DNA of 64,000 nt from Allomyces macrogynus ATCC 38327 (Eukaryota > Blastocladiomycota > Blastocladiomycetes > Blastocladiales > Blastocladiaceae). Each line of letters starts with the position of its first letter. Position 1 is the stretch's first letter. Under the pieces are notes generated by a model. The model was given only the letters and a program-made list of their open reading frames with translations. It was not told the origin of the DNA and ran no database searches. Made by a program: the position numbers and the translations under genes. Below, piece after piece: positions 1-10,468 of this stretch. The DNA is taken from positions 208,739 through 272,738 of the forward strand of contig GG745366.1 in NCBI GenBank assembly GCA_000151295.1, written 5' to 3'.

Positions 1-412
1 TAAACACTATCATACTACCTATAGGGATCCCACCTGGCAAGTGGGGTGGGACGGCGGCCCCCCGGCACCCCGAGTTGTGCGGAAAAAGGTTCGTCCCGCG
101 CGACGACCCGACGGCGGCCCCGGCAGCAGCCGCAGGAGTGGCAGGCGGAAGGCCACGCGCAAGTCCGCAGCCGGCAGCGGTCGCGTCGCCAGTCGTGTCC
201 CCCGTTTCATGAGCCGGATGGAAGGAAGTTTTTGAAGTGATTTTTTTTTTTGGGAGTATCAACGTAATGTCTGGGCCGCTGAATCTGCGCGTCCCCCGTC
301 GTGCCGTGCCGGATGTAAATAAACGATACAGAGTCACGCGCTGGCAGCCCGTTTTCAATGCGAAAACCACACCTTGGACTGGATTGACGAGCTGGAGGAT
401 TGAGGGACGGCC
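1..412. other. Window edge, no gene recognised
   Basis: GC-rich sequence with short overlapping open frames on both strands. None has a recognisable domain or splice-supported continuation. A T-rich run lies near 240-251. It may hold the 3' flank of the minus-strand exon that ends at 413. Confidence 0.4.
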
Positions 413-902
413 TCATGAGTCGGATTGGATCCACGCGTCGACGCGCGCGACGAGTTGCGCGACCTGCGTCTCGTATGCGGCGCGCGCGTCGGCCGGGACC
501 GCGGCCATGCGGTCTTCAAGATCCACGCTCGCGGCGAGCCACGCGTCAATAAGCGCCGGGTCGACAGGTACGGCATCGCGTGCGGTTGATCGTGGGTTGA
601 TCATCGCGAGCAGCTGAGACACTGACGCAACTGGGTCGTTGGTGTCAGTGCGGCACGCTGATAAGACGCGTTGGAGCACGTCCGCCGCTGTTGGCTGCGG
701 GAGCGACGCGTCGTTGCCGGGGTCGGGCTCACGCGCGGCGTCAGTGATGGTGATCGTTTTGGGCTGCAAAACCGGGGCCGACACCGGGCCTGGACTCGGT
801 GCGAGACCGCGTGCACCGCGATGTGCGGTCACTGTGCGCAGGAGCAGCCTAGATGGAGCATCAGGTTGAGACAAGACGGCCGGTCGTGCTTGGTTCAGCG
901 TT
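413..902 (-). CDS. Hypothetical protein, 3' exon
   Basis: A minus-strand open frame ends with a stop at 413-415. The last 90 or so residues are Ala/Asp/Val-rich and look helical (PVDPALIDAWLAAS..., ending in VDAWIQSDS). There is no in-frame ATG before the upstream stop near 902. A good acceptor (pyrimidine-rich, ending CATCTAG) sits near 850, so this is probably the last exon of a gene whose 5' exon lies further right and was not found. I do not recognise a family. Codon use is consistent with neighbouring genes. Expression or homology data would be needed to confirm it is translated. Confidence 0.4.
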
Positions 903-1656
903 TAACGAGAAACACGGACAGCAAGTACTGGTGCAGCCCGGCAAGTGACGGCGCGCGGGTCGGCGGCGTGCAGATCCGTGCACTGGTGCCGGCTGACTTG
1001 GGCCGTGCTGTTCGGCCAGCGGTCGCGGTGGTTGTTGCGGTCGCGGTGGTTGTTGCGGTCGCAGCATACTGGCGCTTGCAGCGGCGCGCGATAGCGACGG
1101 CCTGGATATGACGATGGGCGTCAGAAATCGGAGTGGGGCTGCTGAGACAAGGTGGAGAAGGTGCGGCGCACCACGGCGAGTTCGATGAGCGCGTGGTGCA
1201 ATGGGGCGGTGGTCGTGGGTGCGGGCAATTCACTTGGCGGCATGCTGGTCGTGGAGATGGGAGAGGGCCGGAGACCAGGGCAGGCTAAGAAAGGAGTTCG
1301 CGGCGCCAGCAACGGCGGGTCTCGGCGCTGGCCTCGGTCTCGGTGCTGGCCTCGGTCTCGGTGCTGCCCCGGTTTGTGGCGCAGTTCGCGATCGCCGTCG
1401 TGGGCGCGGACCGCGGTTTCGGCGAGCCTGCAGCCGTCCCGCACTGGGAAGTTCCAATGTCTCACACGCAGTTTACATGCACGTGGACATCACGCCGCGG
1501 AAGCCACCACCGCCTGTTGGCCGCTCCACCGCGCCGTCGGCCCTGCCGTTTGCGCCAAAGTCGCGACGACGACGACGACGACAAGGACGACAAGGCGACG
1601 ATCAACCGCACCGACTTGCGGCACCAACCATCGCACGCCGCTCTCCGCCGCGCACC
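903..1656. other. Upstream region of Snf5 gene; simple repeats
   Basis: No convincing gene. It contains two short tandem repeats (about 1021-1062 and 1325-1375). It probably includes the promoter of the plus-strand Snf5 gene and any missing 5' exon of the minus-strand hypothetical gene. Confidence 0.35.
1021..1062. repeat. 18-bp tandem repeat, about 2.3 copies
   Basis: The unit GGTCGCGGTGGTTGTTGC occurs twice in perfect succession, followed by a partial third copy. A minisatellite-like direct repeat in non-coding sequence. Confidence 0.8.
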
Positions 1657-3716
1657 ATGTCCACTGCGACCCCACACGCGCACGCGCGCCAGTACGCGGC
1701 GCGCGGCCAGCCCGCTTCTGCCGCAGCCTACCCGACCACCACCCCGGCAGCCAACCGCGGGTCCGCGCACGCAAACGCCATGGCAATGCGCATGGTGCCC
1801 ATGGTCATGCCCGCGACCGCGCCCACGATCCCGCGCAAGCGCGCGTTTGCCGAGTCCGACTATGCAAACCGCGTGCGCATGCTGCCGAATGGCCTCGTCG
1901 TACCGAGCAGTTTTGCCAAGGAGGAACCCGACGTCGACGTCGACGACTTGTCTGGTACGCGCCTGTGCTTGCTTGTCCACCCGATTTGACCCACAGGGGA
2001 GCTGACGGATGCTTCGGAAATAGACGACGATGTGGATGTCGCCCGCCCGCGCCGCGCCGCCGCGAAAGCAGCGCAACTGTCCTTCCACGACACGCCCAGC
2101 TCGGCTTCGACGCCGCGCGGGTCGACACTCGCGGGTCCACCGGCGCTCTCGGCCAAGCGCGCGCGCCGGCACACGAATTACCTAACGGTGCACGCGTATA
2201 CGCCCGCGCAGCGTGCAGCGGCCGCCGACTTGCGCGAATTGCTGATTCCCATCAAGCTGGAGCTCGACCTCGACGGGTATAAGCTGCGCGACCTGTTTGT
2301 CTGGAACGTGCGCGAGGCCATGGTCTCGCCCGAGAAGTTTGCCGAAATCATGTGCACCGATCTCGGCCTGGCGGCGAAATTCGTGCCGATTATTGCCATG
2401 AGCATTCGCAACCAGATTGACGAGTGCGTCGAGCTCGGCGCAGAGTTGGTCGACGATGTAGCCTGGGACGAGCCGTTAGTCGTGGAGGTGCGCACATTGC
2501 GGTTGTTCCGCACGGCTGGGTCGCCAACGAGTTCACTCACCCTTCTCTTTTTATTCAACCAGATCGAAGTCCTCATTGGCCGCGTCCTCGTGCGCGACCG
2601 GTTCGAATGGGACCCACAGAGCACGCTCACGCCCGAACAATTCGCGCGCACGACCTGTGCCGACCTCGGTCTCGCTGGCGAATACGTCCCGCTCCTCGCC
2701 GCGGCCACGCGCGACGCTATCCACAGGCAACTTCGCGACCGGTTGCACGGCCACATGGCGCCACCCCCCGCGCGCGTCCCGCCGATCCACCGACCAGCAC
2801 GCGACGCTGACGAATGGGCACCCACGCTCGACGTGCTCGATGCGGGCGACCTCGAAAAGCACGCGTCGAAAGACGAGCGCGAGTCGCGCCGCGCGCGCCG
2901 TGAGACGGCGCGGGCTGCGCATGCGGCGACGCGCAGGAAGTGGAGCGCGGTCACCGCGAGTGTCGAGGAGATGCGGAAGTTGGAGAACGCGATTGAGTTG
3001 GCGACGCAGCTCGCGCATCCGGTCACGGCCGCGACAGTCGTGGCGGCGACCAAGATGGCCGTTGGAGGTGCGGCCGGTGCGGGAGTCATGGCGACGGCGC
3101 CACCGGTTCCGACGGCACGGTCCCGTGCGACTGCGAATGCGGCGGCCACGCCGCGTGCCACGCCTGCGCGGTTGAATCGGTCATCTGCGCCGGCTACTGG
3201 CGGGCTCACTACTGCCGCGGCGTCCCCCGCGCCGTCGCGTCGTGACCGCGGCCCGCGGTTCGCGACCGAGTTGCCGCCCCCCGTCACGAACCGGCTCATC
3301 AAGGGTCTCTCGCTGGTGGATCAGGAACAGTGGCGTTGTGCGCATTGCGGGATCGACGCGACGAGGACGCTGTCGATTCGGCGTGGGCCAACTGGGCCGC
3401 GGTCACTTTGGTACGTCGCTTTTAGATGGATCGGATGGTCGAAAAGTGCGGACTGACTTGACCTCGATCGTCAAATAGTAACGCGTGCGGGATTCGGTAC
3501 TCGACCGACGGGATGCTGCCGCTGCAGCGGCAGGGCCGTTACACGGCGCTGTACCACCGCAAGTCGGCAACATCGAGTGCTGCGGCTAGCGCAGCGGCGA
3601 GTTCTTCGTCGTTAGCTCCAGCACCACTCACAACCGCTGCCGCGGCACCCTCGCTTGTGCCGGCAACGGCAACAGGCGAGAGTACCAACATGAGGGCAGC
3701 GGAAACATCGGCGTGA
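1657..3716 (+). CDS. SNF5/SMARCB1-type chromatin-remodelling subunit with C-terminal GATA finger
   Basis: Core subunit of a SWI/SNF or RSC-type remodeller (nuclear). Four exons: 1657-1954, 1997-2487, 2563-3410, 3479-3716. ATG 1657 sits in a good context (CACCATGT). The middle carries the two SNF5 repeats, starting YLTVHAYTPAQR and IEVLIGRVLVRDRFEWDP, each followed by the family pattern F-A-x-x-x-C-x-D-L-G-L. The third intron splits a GATA-type zinc finger. Joining TTG|T restores the second pair of cysteines, giving CAHC...SLCNACGIRYS. The tail after the finger is Ala/Ser-rich. Snf5 orthologues with a C-terminal GATA finger are known in filamentous fungi. Intron 2 (2488-2562, 75 nt) has no stop and keeps frame if retained. 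Snf5 versus Sfh1 paralogy was not resolved. Confidence 0.9.
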
Positions 3717-4430
3717 ACTGCATCATGAATAGGACAGTTTTGATTCGAGACGCGAACATGCCGTGGTCGTCTTGTTTGATCTTGGCGCGCTTGGCAGGTG
3801 GGCCAGTCGGCGCTTATCCTTCCACGCCCGCAACCACGGATCCTGACCAGAGGAAACAGATCATTCAGGCCTCCCTCCAAGTTTTCCACCTGGTTGTGAG
3901 CCTTGAACGTGCCATTCTGCATCGTCCCAGCCATGAGTCGCGTTCTGACAGTTCTGAACCGCAGCAGGGCGGTGTTCCCCCCGCATGCCGGGATGGCGGT
4001 GACCGCATTCGACCAGCAGCGAGCCACTGTGCCCAGCAGCGTGTGTGCAGCACGTTGCGAAGCTCGCTCAACACGGCGAAAGTATGATCCACCAGTGATT
4101 CTACTTGAGTTTCTTGGCGTGTCCACTTCACCGCCACGACGCGTCCCTGCGGTCGTCCACCTGCTTCAAAATTTCGTTGGCGTCGTTGGCGGCCGGACCT
4201 GCTCACCCTTGGCACCCTGGCACGAACCACGGCAAGTTTTGAGCGCCACTCCCGCAACGAGCCCAGCTCTCCGCATTCTCTTGGCGACCCAGCATCCACG
4301 TCGTCTGAAGACCTGCAAGCTCATCAGCTCCACGGCGACGTCGACCGACCATCCAACACGATTTCGGCGACGCGATTCACGCAGCTACCAGCAAATTTGC
4401 TGCCCTGACAACTTCACCTGAACCCGAACC
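3717..4430. other. Intergenic, no gene recognised
   Basis: About 700 bases between two plus-strand genes. Short open frames on both strands lack start context, splice continuity and recognisable motifs. It probably holds the Snf5 3' UTR and the promoter of the Sft2 gene. Confidence 0.4.
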
Positions 4431-5207
4431 ATGCGCAACCCATTCTCGAACATGGAGGCCGGCGGCAACGGTGGCGACGGCGGCGGGCTCATGGACGAAG
4501 TGGTCCGTTCAACGACAGCATCCATTCAGTTCTGTCCAGCACTACATGTACCAACCATATACCGAATTGCCGCCCACCTCTAGTCGTGCGGGTCGATGAA
4601 GCTCTCGCGCAAGCAGCGGCTCATCGGTTTCGGCGTGTGCTTCGTTCTCGGATTCGTGATTTCGCTGCTGGTCCGTAACCGGTGCCGTTGCTTCGCGCCG
4701 GTACAGTCGCTGACACGCACATCCCGCCCTCCTGCTAGTCATTCCTGAGCATGGCTACGGGCAACCTGGCCGGGTTCGCTGTGCTCTACACGTTTGGCAA
4801 CTTGACGTCGCTGTGCAGCACCGGGTTCCTGACGGGGCCGGCCAAGCAGGTCAAGAATATGTTCGACGAGACGCGCCGTACCGCGACGATTGTGTTCCTT
4901 GGCGTCATGGTCCTGACGCTCGTCGTGGCGTTTACGGTACGCCTTACATGCTGCGGTGCGAATTGGGGAAACTGGGACTGATGCGTGTGTCGCGTGTAGA
5001 CCAAGCTCGCGATTCTCTGCCTCGTCTTCAGTCTGATCCAGTTCCTCGCGCTCTTCTGTACGTTGTGGTTGCGGGTACTGAGCGTGCGCGTTGAGAAGGA
5101 CTACAATGCTGACGATTCGGTTCCGGCGTTCAGGGTACAGTGCCAGTTACATTCCGTTTGCACGAGCGGCCATCAAGCGGATGGTTGGGATGGGAGGATC
5201 GTCCTGA
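4431..5207 (+). CDS. SFT2-like vesicle transport membrane protein
   Basis: Small tetraspan Golgi protein of the Sft2 family, involved in fusion of endosome-derived vesicles with the Golgi. Five exons: 4431-4499, 4584-4670, 4739-4936, 5000-5067, 5141-5207 (first donor could be 3 nt later). The N-terminus is hydrophilic and Gly-rich (MRNPFSNMEAGG). It is followed by RKQRLIGFGVCFVLGFVISL, a segment with FAVLYTFGNLTSLCSTGFL, the family-typical GPAKQVKNMFDETRR loop, then VFLGVMVLTLVVAF and LAILCLVFSLIQFLALF. The last exon gives ASYIPFARAAIKRM, matching the conserved SYIPYAR ending of fungal Sft2. Exon-intron phases all agree. Confidence 0.85.
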
Positions 5208-6043
5208 TTTGGTTTGGGCGACGGTGGCAACAGGCCTGAAAGCCACAATACACTCTTCAATTAATGATGTCTGACTCTTTCCTCCCATGCTCCGTCTTTT
5301 GCGAAGAGAAGAGTAGGCGCCGAAGACGTCGTTGACTGTAAGGATGCTGCCCTGACTCTGCTTACATCGTCGGTGCGATGTGCGCACGAGTTGCTCCACA
5401 CCTCACTGGGTTGATGAGATACAGTTTCAAATGAGCATTTCCACGAGCGACGGATAAAGCCAGCAAAAGAACGTAGGCGGTGCAATACACATCAGACGCC
5501 GACCTTCGTCGCTGGGTCATGATAAACTTAGCAACACAGTTGTCGGCCTCGGACACTATCTAGCGAATTGTTGAGGTAGTCAACATCCCACGCGTGAACG
5601 CAGTTCTGTTGTCCCTATCTAAAGTAACAATATTCGTCACCGGCAGAGATCTAGCAAAGGTGGAGGGGCAAGAGCGGTTTTGTGGTGAGTGCGGCGCTCG
5701 TTGCCATGGTGATGGATCACATGCAGCGGGGAAGCCAATGATGTGGCGATTTCCTTCAGCGTCTTCCCGCTGCGAAGCGTCGCGATTGATCAAAAACTGA
5801 TTTCAAACTTGATGCTGGTTGCCAGCGTCCTCCGGCAGCAGCAAGCGCGTGGTGGCTCTGGCTAACGACCTTTTCTACCATCCATCATCCAAATCCAATG
5901 GCAATACAAAGAAAACACAATTGGTAAAGAGGAACAGTACTGGGTGGAGTACTACCTTAGTGCTAATGCCGACCCTCGTCCGTGATCCAGAGCAGAACCG
6001 ACCAGAGCTGAATGCGATTCAGTGGACTGCACGCGTGCACCCC
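5208..6043. other. Convergent intergenic region, AT-richer, no gene recognised
   Basis: About 830 bases between the 3' ends of the Sft2 gene and the minus-strand subtilase. Base composition is noticeably less GC-rich than the coding flanks. No open frame with splice support or known motif was found. Confidence 0.4.
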
Positions 6044-7273
6044 TCACTGCTTTACATACGTGAGCTTGTCGGGCGACCCCGTCCCCGCCGACTGAACGAC
6101 ATTCGGCGTCGAGTTCGCAATCAACTCGGCTACAATGGTCGCCACCCACCAACAGCGCGGCCACGCCCACAACGTGCGCCGCCGCCATCGACGTGCCCGA
6201 CAACGTGTTGGTTCCGCCATTTTTCCACGTCGACGTGATCGCGGTGCCCGGCGCAAAAATATCAATACAGGTCCCGTAATTCGACGAACTCGCGCGCGCG
6301 TCCGTCTTGGTCGTCGCGGCCACCGTGATCGCCGATGGTTCCGATGCCGGGGACGTATTGCATGCGCCCGAGTTATCCCCACCGGCAGCCACCACAAACA
6401 CGACCCCGGCCGACGTCGCGGCCTTGACGGCGTTATTGAGCGCCGCCGAAAACGTCCCGCCGAGCGACAAATTGGCAACGATCGTCTTGTTCTTGGCCTT
6501 GGCCTGCGCGGTCACCCAGTTGATGCCGGCAATCACGCCCACCGTCGACCCGCTGCCATTGGCGCCCAGCACTTTGACGGCAATCAGGTTCGCGCGCTTG
6601 GCGACACCGTAGGTCGTCGACCCGATCGTGCCCGCGACGTGCGTGCCGTGCCCGTTCTCGTCCTTGTCAATGCAGCCGTCGCAAGTCGTCGTGCCCCACC
6701 GCGCGCGGCCGCCAAAGTCCGGGTGCGCCGTGTAAAACTGGGATGTGGGCGGTGGCATGAGTTGGGGCCGCGTCGCCAGAGTCACCGACTGAACAAACGC
6801 ACCCCGGTATCCACGACATACACGTCGACCCCGGCTCCCGCCGAGTCCGGGTACGTGTAGGGCTTGGTCAAGTCGAGCGCGCGCTCAGAAATGCGTACGA
6901 GGCCCCACGGCGCACCCGACTGCGACCCGGACGCGTAGACTGTCCCAACGGGCTCGACCGCCGCCACTTTGCCGCTCTTCTTGAGCTTGGCGACGAGCGA
7001 CGGCGAGAACTGGCCTGCGTAGCCCTTGAACTCGTCGGAAATATCGAAGTGGCGCGTGATGGAGGACTCGATGAAGTCGGTGCCGGTGCGTTCTTGTGAA
7101 TTTTCGCGCGCAACCTCGGCAGACAACGCGCGGTCGAATGAGGCCTTGTCGGTCGTTGGGTTGAGCGTGATGATGTACTGGTTTGGGTAGGGAATAGCGG
7201 CGGGGACCGACGCCGCGAGCGTCTGGACGACCAAGAGCGCGGTCGCGAGCAGGGCGAGGAGTGGGAGCTTCAT
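6044..7273 (-). CDS. Secreted subtilisin-like serine protease (proteinase K type), probably impaired
   Basis: A secreted S8 protease precursor. Exon 1 (7273-6803) starts MKLPLLALLATALLVVQ, a signal peptide. It continues with an inhibitor I9-like propeptide (YIITLNPTTDKASFDRAL... ending VAAVEPVGTVYA), then the mature start SGAPWGLVRIS and the catalytic Asp in VVDTG. Exon 2 (from 6737) resumes FYTAHPDFGGRA and has the catalytic His (NGHGTHVAGT) and Ser (SGTSMA). Two oddities: the oxyanion-hole Asn of AAGN is Gly (VVAAGGDNSG), and the serine motif reads SMAAAHVVG rather than SMATPHVAG. Near 6140 the frame breaks. The family-like C-terminus ELIANSTPNVVQSAGTGSP is in the next frame and ends at 6044. 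Either a pseudogene or a sequence error near the C-terminus. Confidence 0.8.
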
Positions 7274-7853
7274 CTCGAGTCAAGAGTCGATGTCGTCTTG
7301 GAGGGCGGCGCCGTTCCAGAAATCGAGGGTGGGCGACGACACTGTTTATACAAAAGACCCGTTTCGAGGGCTGGAACTGGAGCACGCGCTCCAATATCGT
7401 CGACAATTGAGCATGCACGCGATGGATTCAAGTTTGGCCAACAAATCGACCAAGGCACGCGCTCCTAAACCAGAACCATGGCCGATCACAGCATCGCGCG
7501 ACGAGCATCCCGATTCATACGAGATGGCGAGCCGCTAACCACCCGGTGACCAACTGGTGGTCGAGCCAGCCTGGATCTTGAGCCACCGCGCCGCGTGCAT
7601 CCTCGCCAACATGCAGCCGGTTCTCGAATGGGCAAATCACGTACTGCTCACCATTTGCGACCTGAACGCATCGTCCGCGACCACACGAAAGTAAGGATGG
7701 CGCTCGATGGCGCTCCAATCCAGAGGTGAGGGCGATGAGTGATGCTCTCTTGCGAACCAGTGCACTCCAACCCGACGGCATTCGCGGACCTTCGATAAGC
7801 ACGTCTCCAACCCAGAATCCTTGCCTGTACTGATACAACCCCCTTCTCTCCAC
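7274..7853. other. Intergenic between two minus-strand genes
   Basis: About 580 bases. A minus-strand open frame directly after the ITFG1 stop has no recognisable motif and is not called. The right part is ITFG1 3' flank. The left part should contain the subtilase promoter. Confidence 0.35.
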
Positions 7854-10001
7854 TCAAATCCAAAAAATCTTGTCCCGCTCATCCTCGCGCTTCTCGAGCC
7901 ACTGCAGCCCGGCCGTGACCACGCCCAGCACCACAATCGTCGCCAGCAATACCGCCAAGACATTGAGCGCGTACGCCGTCGGGTTCAGGAACAGTTCCAT
8001 GCGCCACGGCTGCTCGTTGGCGCCGGCGGCCCGCGGGTAAATCACAAGCTGCGAGTTCGGGATAATGCCCGTGAACGTAGCGCGGTCCGTGGCCGACTCG
8101 TTGCCCGCGACGTGCCGGGATACGCCCACGGCCAGTTCCTCGATGTAGTTGTTCGTGCGACCGAGCCCAGAAAAAGCATAGGGGAGCTGCATCGCCCACG
8201 AGGAGGTTTGGTAGGTTTGCGTGCCTATGGTGTTGACAGGTGGGCGTGAGTCGTGGTGATGGAGGGGAAGGGTGCGAAAAGGCGAATCGTACTCTGCATG
8301 GCCTTCTTGGCGCCCGTCGTGTCGATCACGGTGAACTTGAAACTCGACCCGATCGCATTCAGCGCGTGCGCCTGACAGTCTTGCGTGCACGACGTGCCCG
8401 TCGCGAGCGTCTTGATGAAAAACGCGTCGTTCTGGAACGTGTTCTCGTAAATGGTCGCGACGGGCCGGCCGTCGATTTCGGACGCGACAATGATGTCAAA
8501 CGATCCCTATCCCAACGGCAGACATCGCGTCAACAGCGAAGCGATGAAAAGGACATGAGAAGTGCAAAACCGTACGTTCTCGCCATAGTCAAACCAGTAC
8601 GCGTCCGTGACCCCCGGCCCCGCATCCACCGCGTGCGCGACAGGCACAAACGTGCGTGGGCTCGCACACGCGGTGGCCGCACCCACGCACGGCGTGTTTC
8701 CGAGCAGGTACAGTTTCCCGTCCGCCACAAACAGCACGTCCGGGTACCCGTCGAGGTTGTAGTCGCCGAGCCGGATCCGGCCCATCTTCGACCCGGCCTT
8801 GGCCAATGGGATCGGGATCATCGTCGGGTTGGCGAAATCCAGCATGAAATCCGGATCCGCCGAGCACAGGTCCGACATCGGGCGACAGACAGTGCCCGCG
8901 GGTGTGGTCGCGGAACACGTTGGCAATTGCCGGTTCCAGGCCACATACAGGGAGCAACTGTTGGCCGTGCACACGGGGAACACGGCATCGAGCGACCCGT
9001 TCGCGTCCATGTCGGCAAACGCGACGAGGCCGGCGTTTGGCGGGAGCGACCCGTGACGCGCGAGCGTCCAGGTGCCGTCATCGCCCGCGATCCAGACCTG
9101 GAACGAGTGGTCGGCGCACGTCAGGAAAAAGTCGGGCTTGCAGTCGCCGTTCACGTCGACAAACGCGTTCGCGTGCTTGGCCGCCGGCATGCACATGCCG
9201 TCAGGAGCCGGGTACGGGCGCAGCGTCGGACCCGGAGCCGTGAGCCACAGCATCGTGCTCGTGCTCCCGGCGTGCGGAACGCCGAACAGATCGGCGGTCA
9301 TGTCACCGTTGTAGTCGAGGAGCGTGGGTTCGCTGAGCGCCATGGATGCGAGCGGGTTGCCGTCGGCGGGGAGGTAGGTCAGGTTGCCGAGGCCGCGGTG
9401 CAGGACTAGACTGTATCGCGCGTCGTCGGGCTGGTTCGTGTCGGTGCGCAGCGTCACGAGCAGGTCGAGCAAACCGTCGCCGTCGAGGTCGATGGCCACG
9501 ACGCCCGCGGCTGGTGCGGGGAGGTTGATTTGCGAGGATGAAACCGGTTGGAATGCCTTGATTTCTAAGAATACAGCGGATAATCGTGAACAAAGGAACG
9601 AAATCGGTGCTATCGTGCGCCATGGCCGCTGAACGTACTTGGCCTCCATGCGTGCACTTGAAGCTGCTTCATGGCCGCGTCCGCGACAACGATGTCGGTG
9701 CTATCGGCCGATCTTCAAAGTAAGATCCAGGGCAAAACGTATTCGGATCGAACAGTTTCTCGACAACATACAACTTGTCGCCGTCGAGGTCGCCGAAAGC
9801 GACCACATGGCCCGGAATGGCCTGGCGCAGCACAAAAGTATTATGTACGGGCGCAACTGACGTGCTCGCCGCGGCGGCATCGCTAGTGGCGCAGGTGGTC
9901 GTGGCGAGGAGGCCGATCAAAACGAGCAACGCGGCCGCGGCCGTGACCGGTGCTGAGCACGGCCGTGATCGCCTCCTTGGCGGGCTCATGGCGTGGTCCA
10001 T
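7854..10001 (-). CDS. ITFG1/TIP-like (LINKIN) FG-GAP membrane protein
   Basis: Homologue of the T-cell immunomodulatory protein/LINKIN family: a secreted beta-propeller ectodomain with one C-terminal membrane helix. Exons 10001-9775, 9700-9639, 9564-8576, 8506-8293, 8224-7854, all GT-AG with matching phases. An N-terminal hydrophobic signal follows a basic stretch. FG-GAP/Ca-binding repeats include FGDLDGDNTDIVV, AIDLDGDGLLDLLV, LLDYNGDMTADLFG, FADMDANGSLDAVFP and LGDYNLDGYPDVLF. The distal part (DIIVASEIDG, YENTFQNDAFFIKTL, LPYAFSGLGRTNNYIEEL, IIPNSQLVIYP) follows the animal protein closely. It ends with a transmembrane helix and the short basic tail WLEKREDERDKIFWI. An earlier start is possible, but 10001 places the signal peptide correctly. 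Confidence 0.9.
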
Positions 10002-10468
10002 CTTGTTCTGCAACAGGTCTCGTCCTTGACGGGCTTCGGTCCGGCGAACTGTCGTCGTGCGCAACGATTGTCGAGCCGAGGCGTCGACACGAGTGCCATC
10101 TGCCAACACACGTGGCCTGGGAGACACGCTGTCGCGGTCACGCCGGTAGCACCGCGTGTCCCGCACCGACGCGCCTGACCAGCGCTCCTTGCTCCTTGCT
10201 ACAGGTCGTGTCGCCGTCCTCGCTCCCCTGCTCGCATCGGCCCCCGTCCTCTTTGAGCCTCTCGCTGAAAGACCCGCCGCACAACTCCTCGCAAACGACC
10301 CGCTCTCGCTCAAATCTCCTCTTCGCCGCCCGACCGACCGACCGACCGCTCGCTCGACCGCTCCTCACCCACCCTTCGGCGCGCACGCGGCGGCATTCAC
10401 CCACCTTGCCCAGTCGTAATCCGACCCGCCCCCATCCGATCCGCCCCGCCCACGCGCCGCACCGCACA
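10002..10468. promoter_or_regulatory. Divergent promoter region, ITFG1-like / SnoaL-like genes
   Basis: 467 bases separate the divergent ATGs at 10001 (-) and 10469 (+). It is pyrimidine-rich on the plus strand towards the right gene, including CGACCGACCGACCG near 10331. No specific factor site is claimed. Confidence 0.5.
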
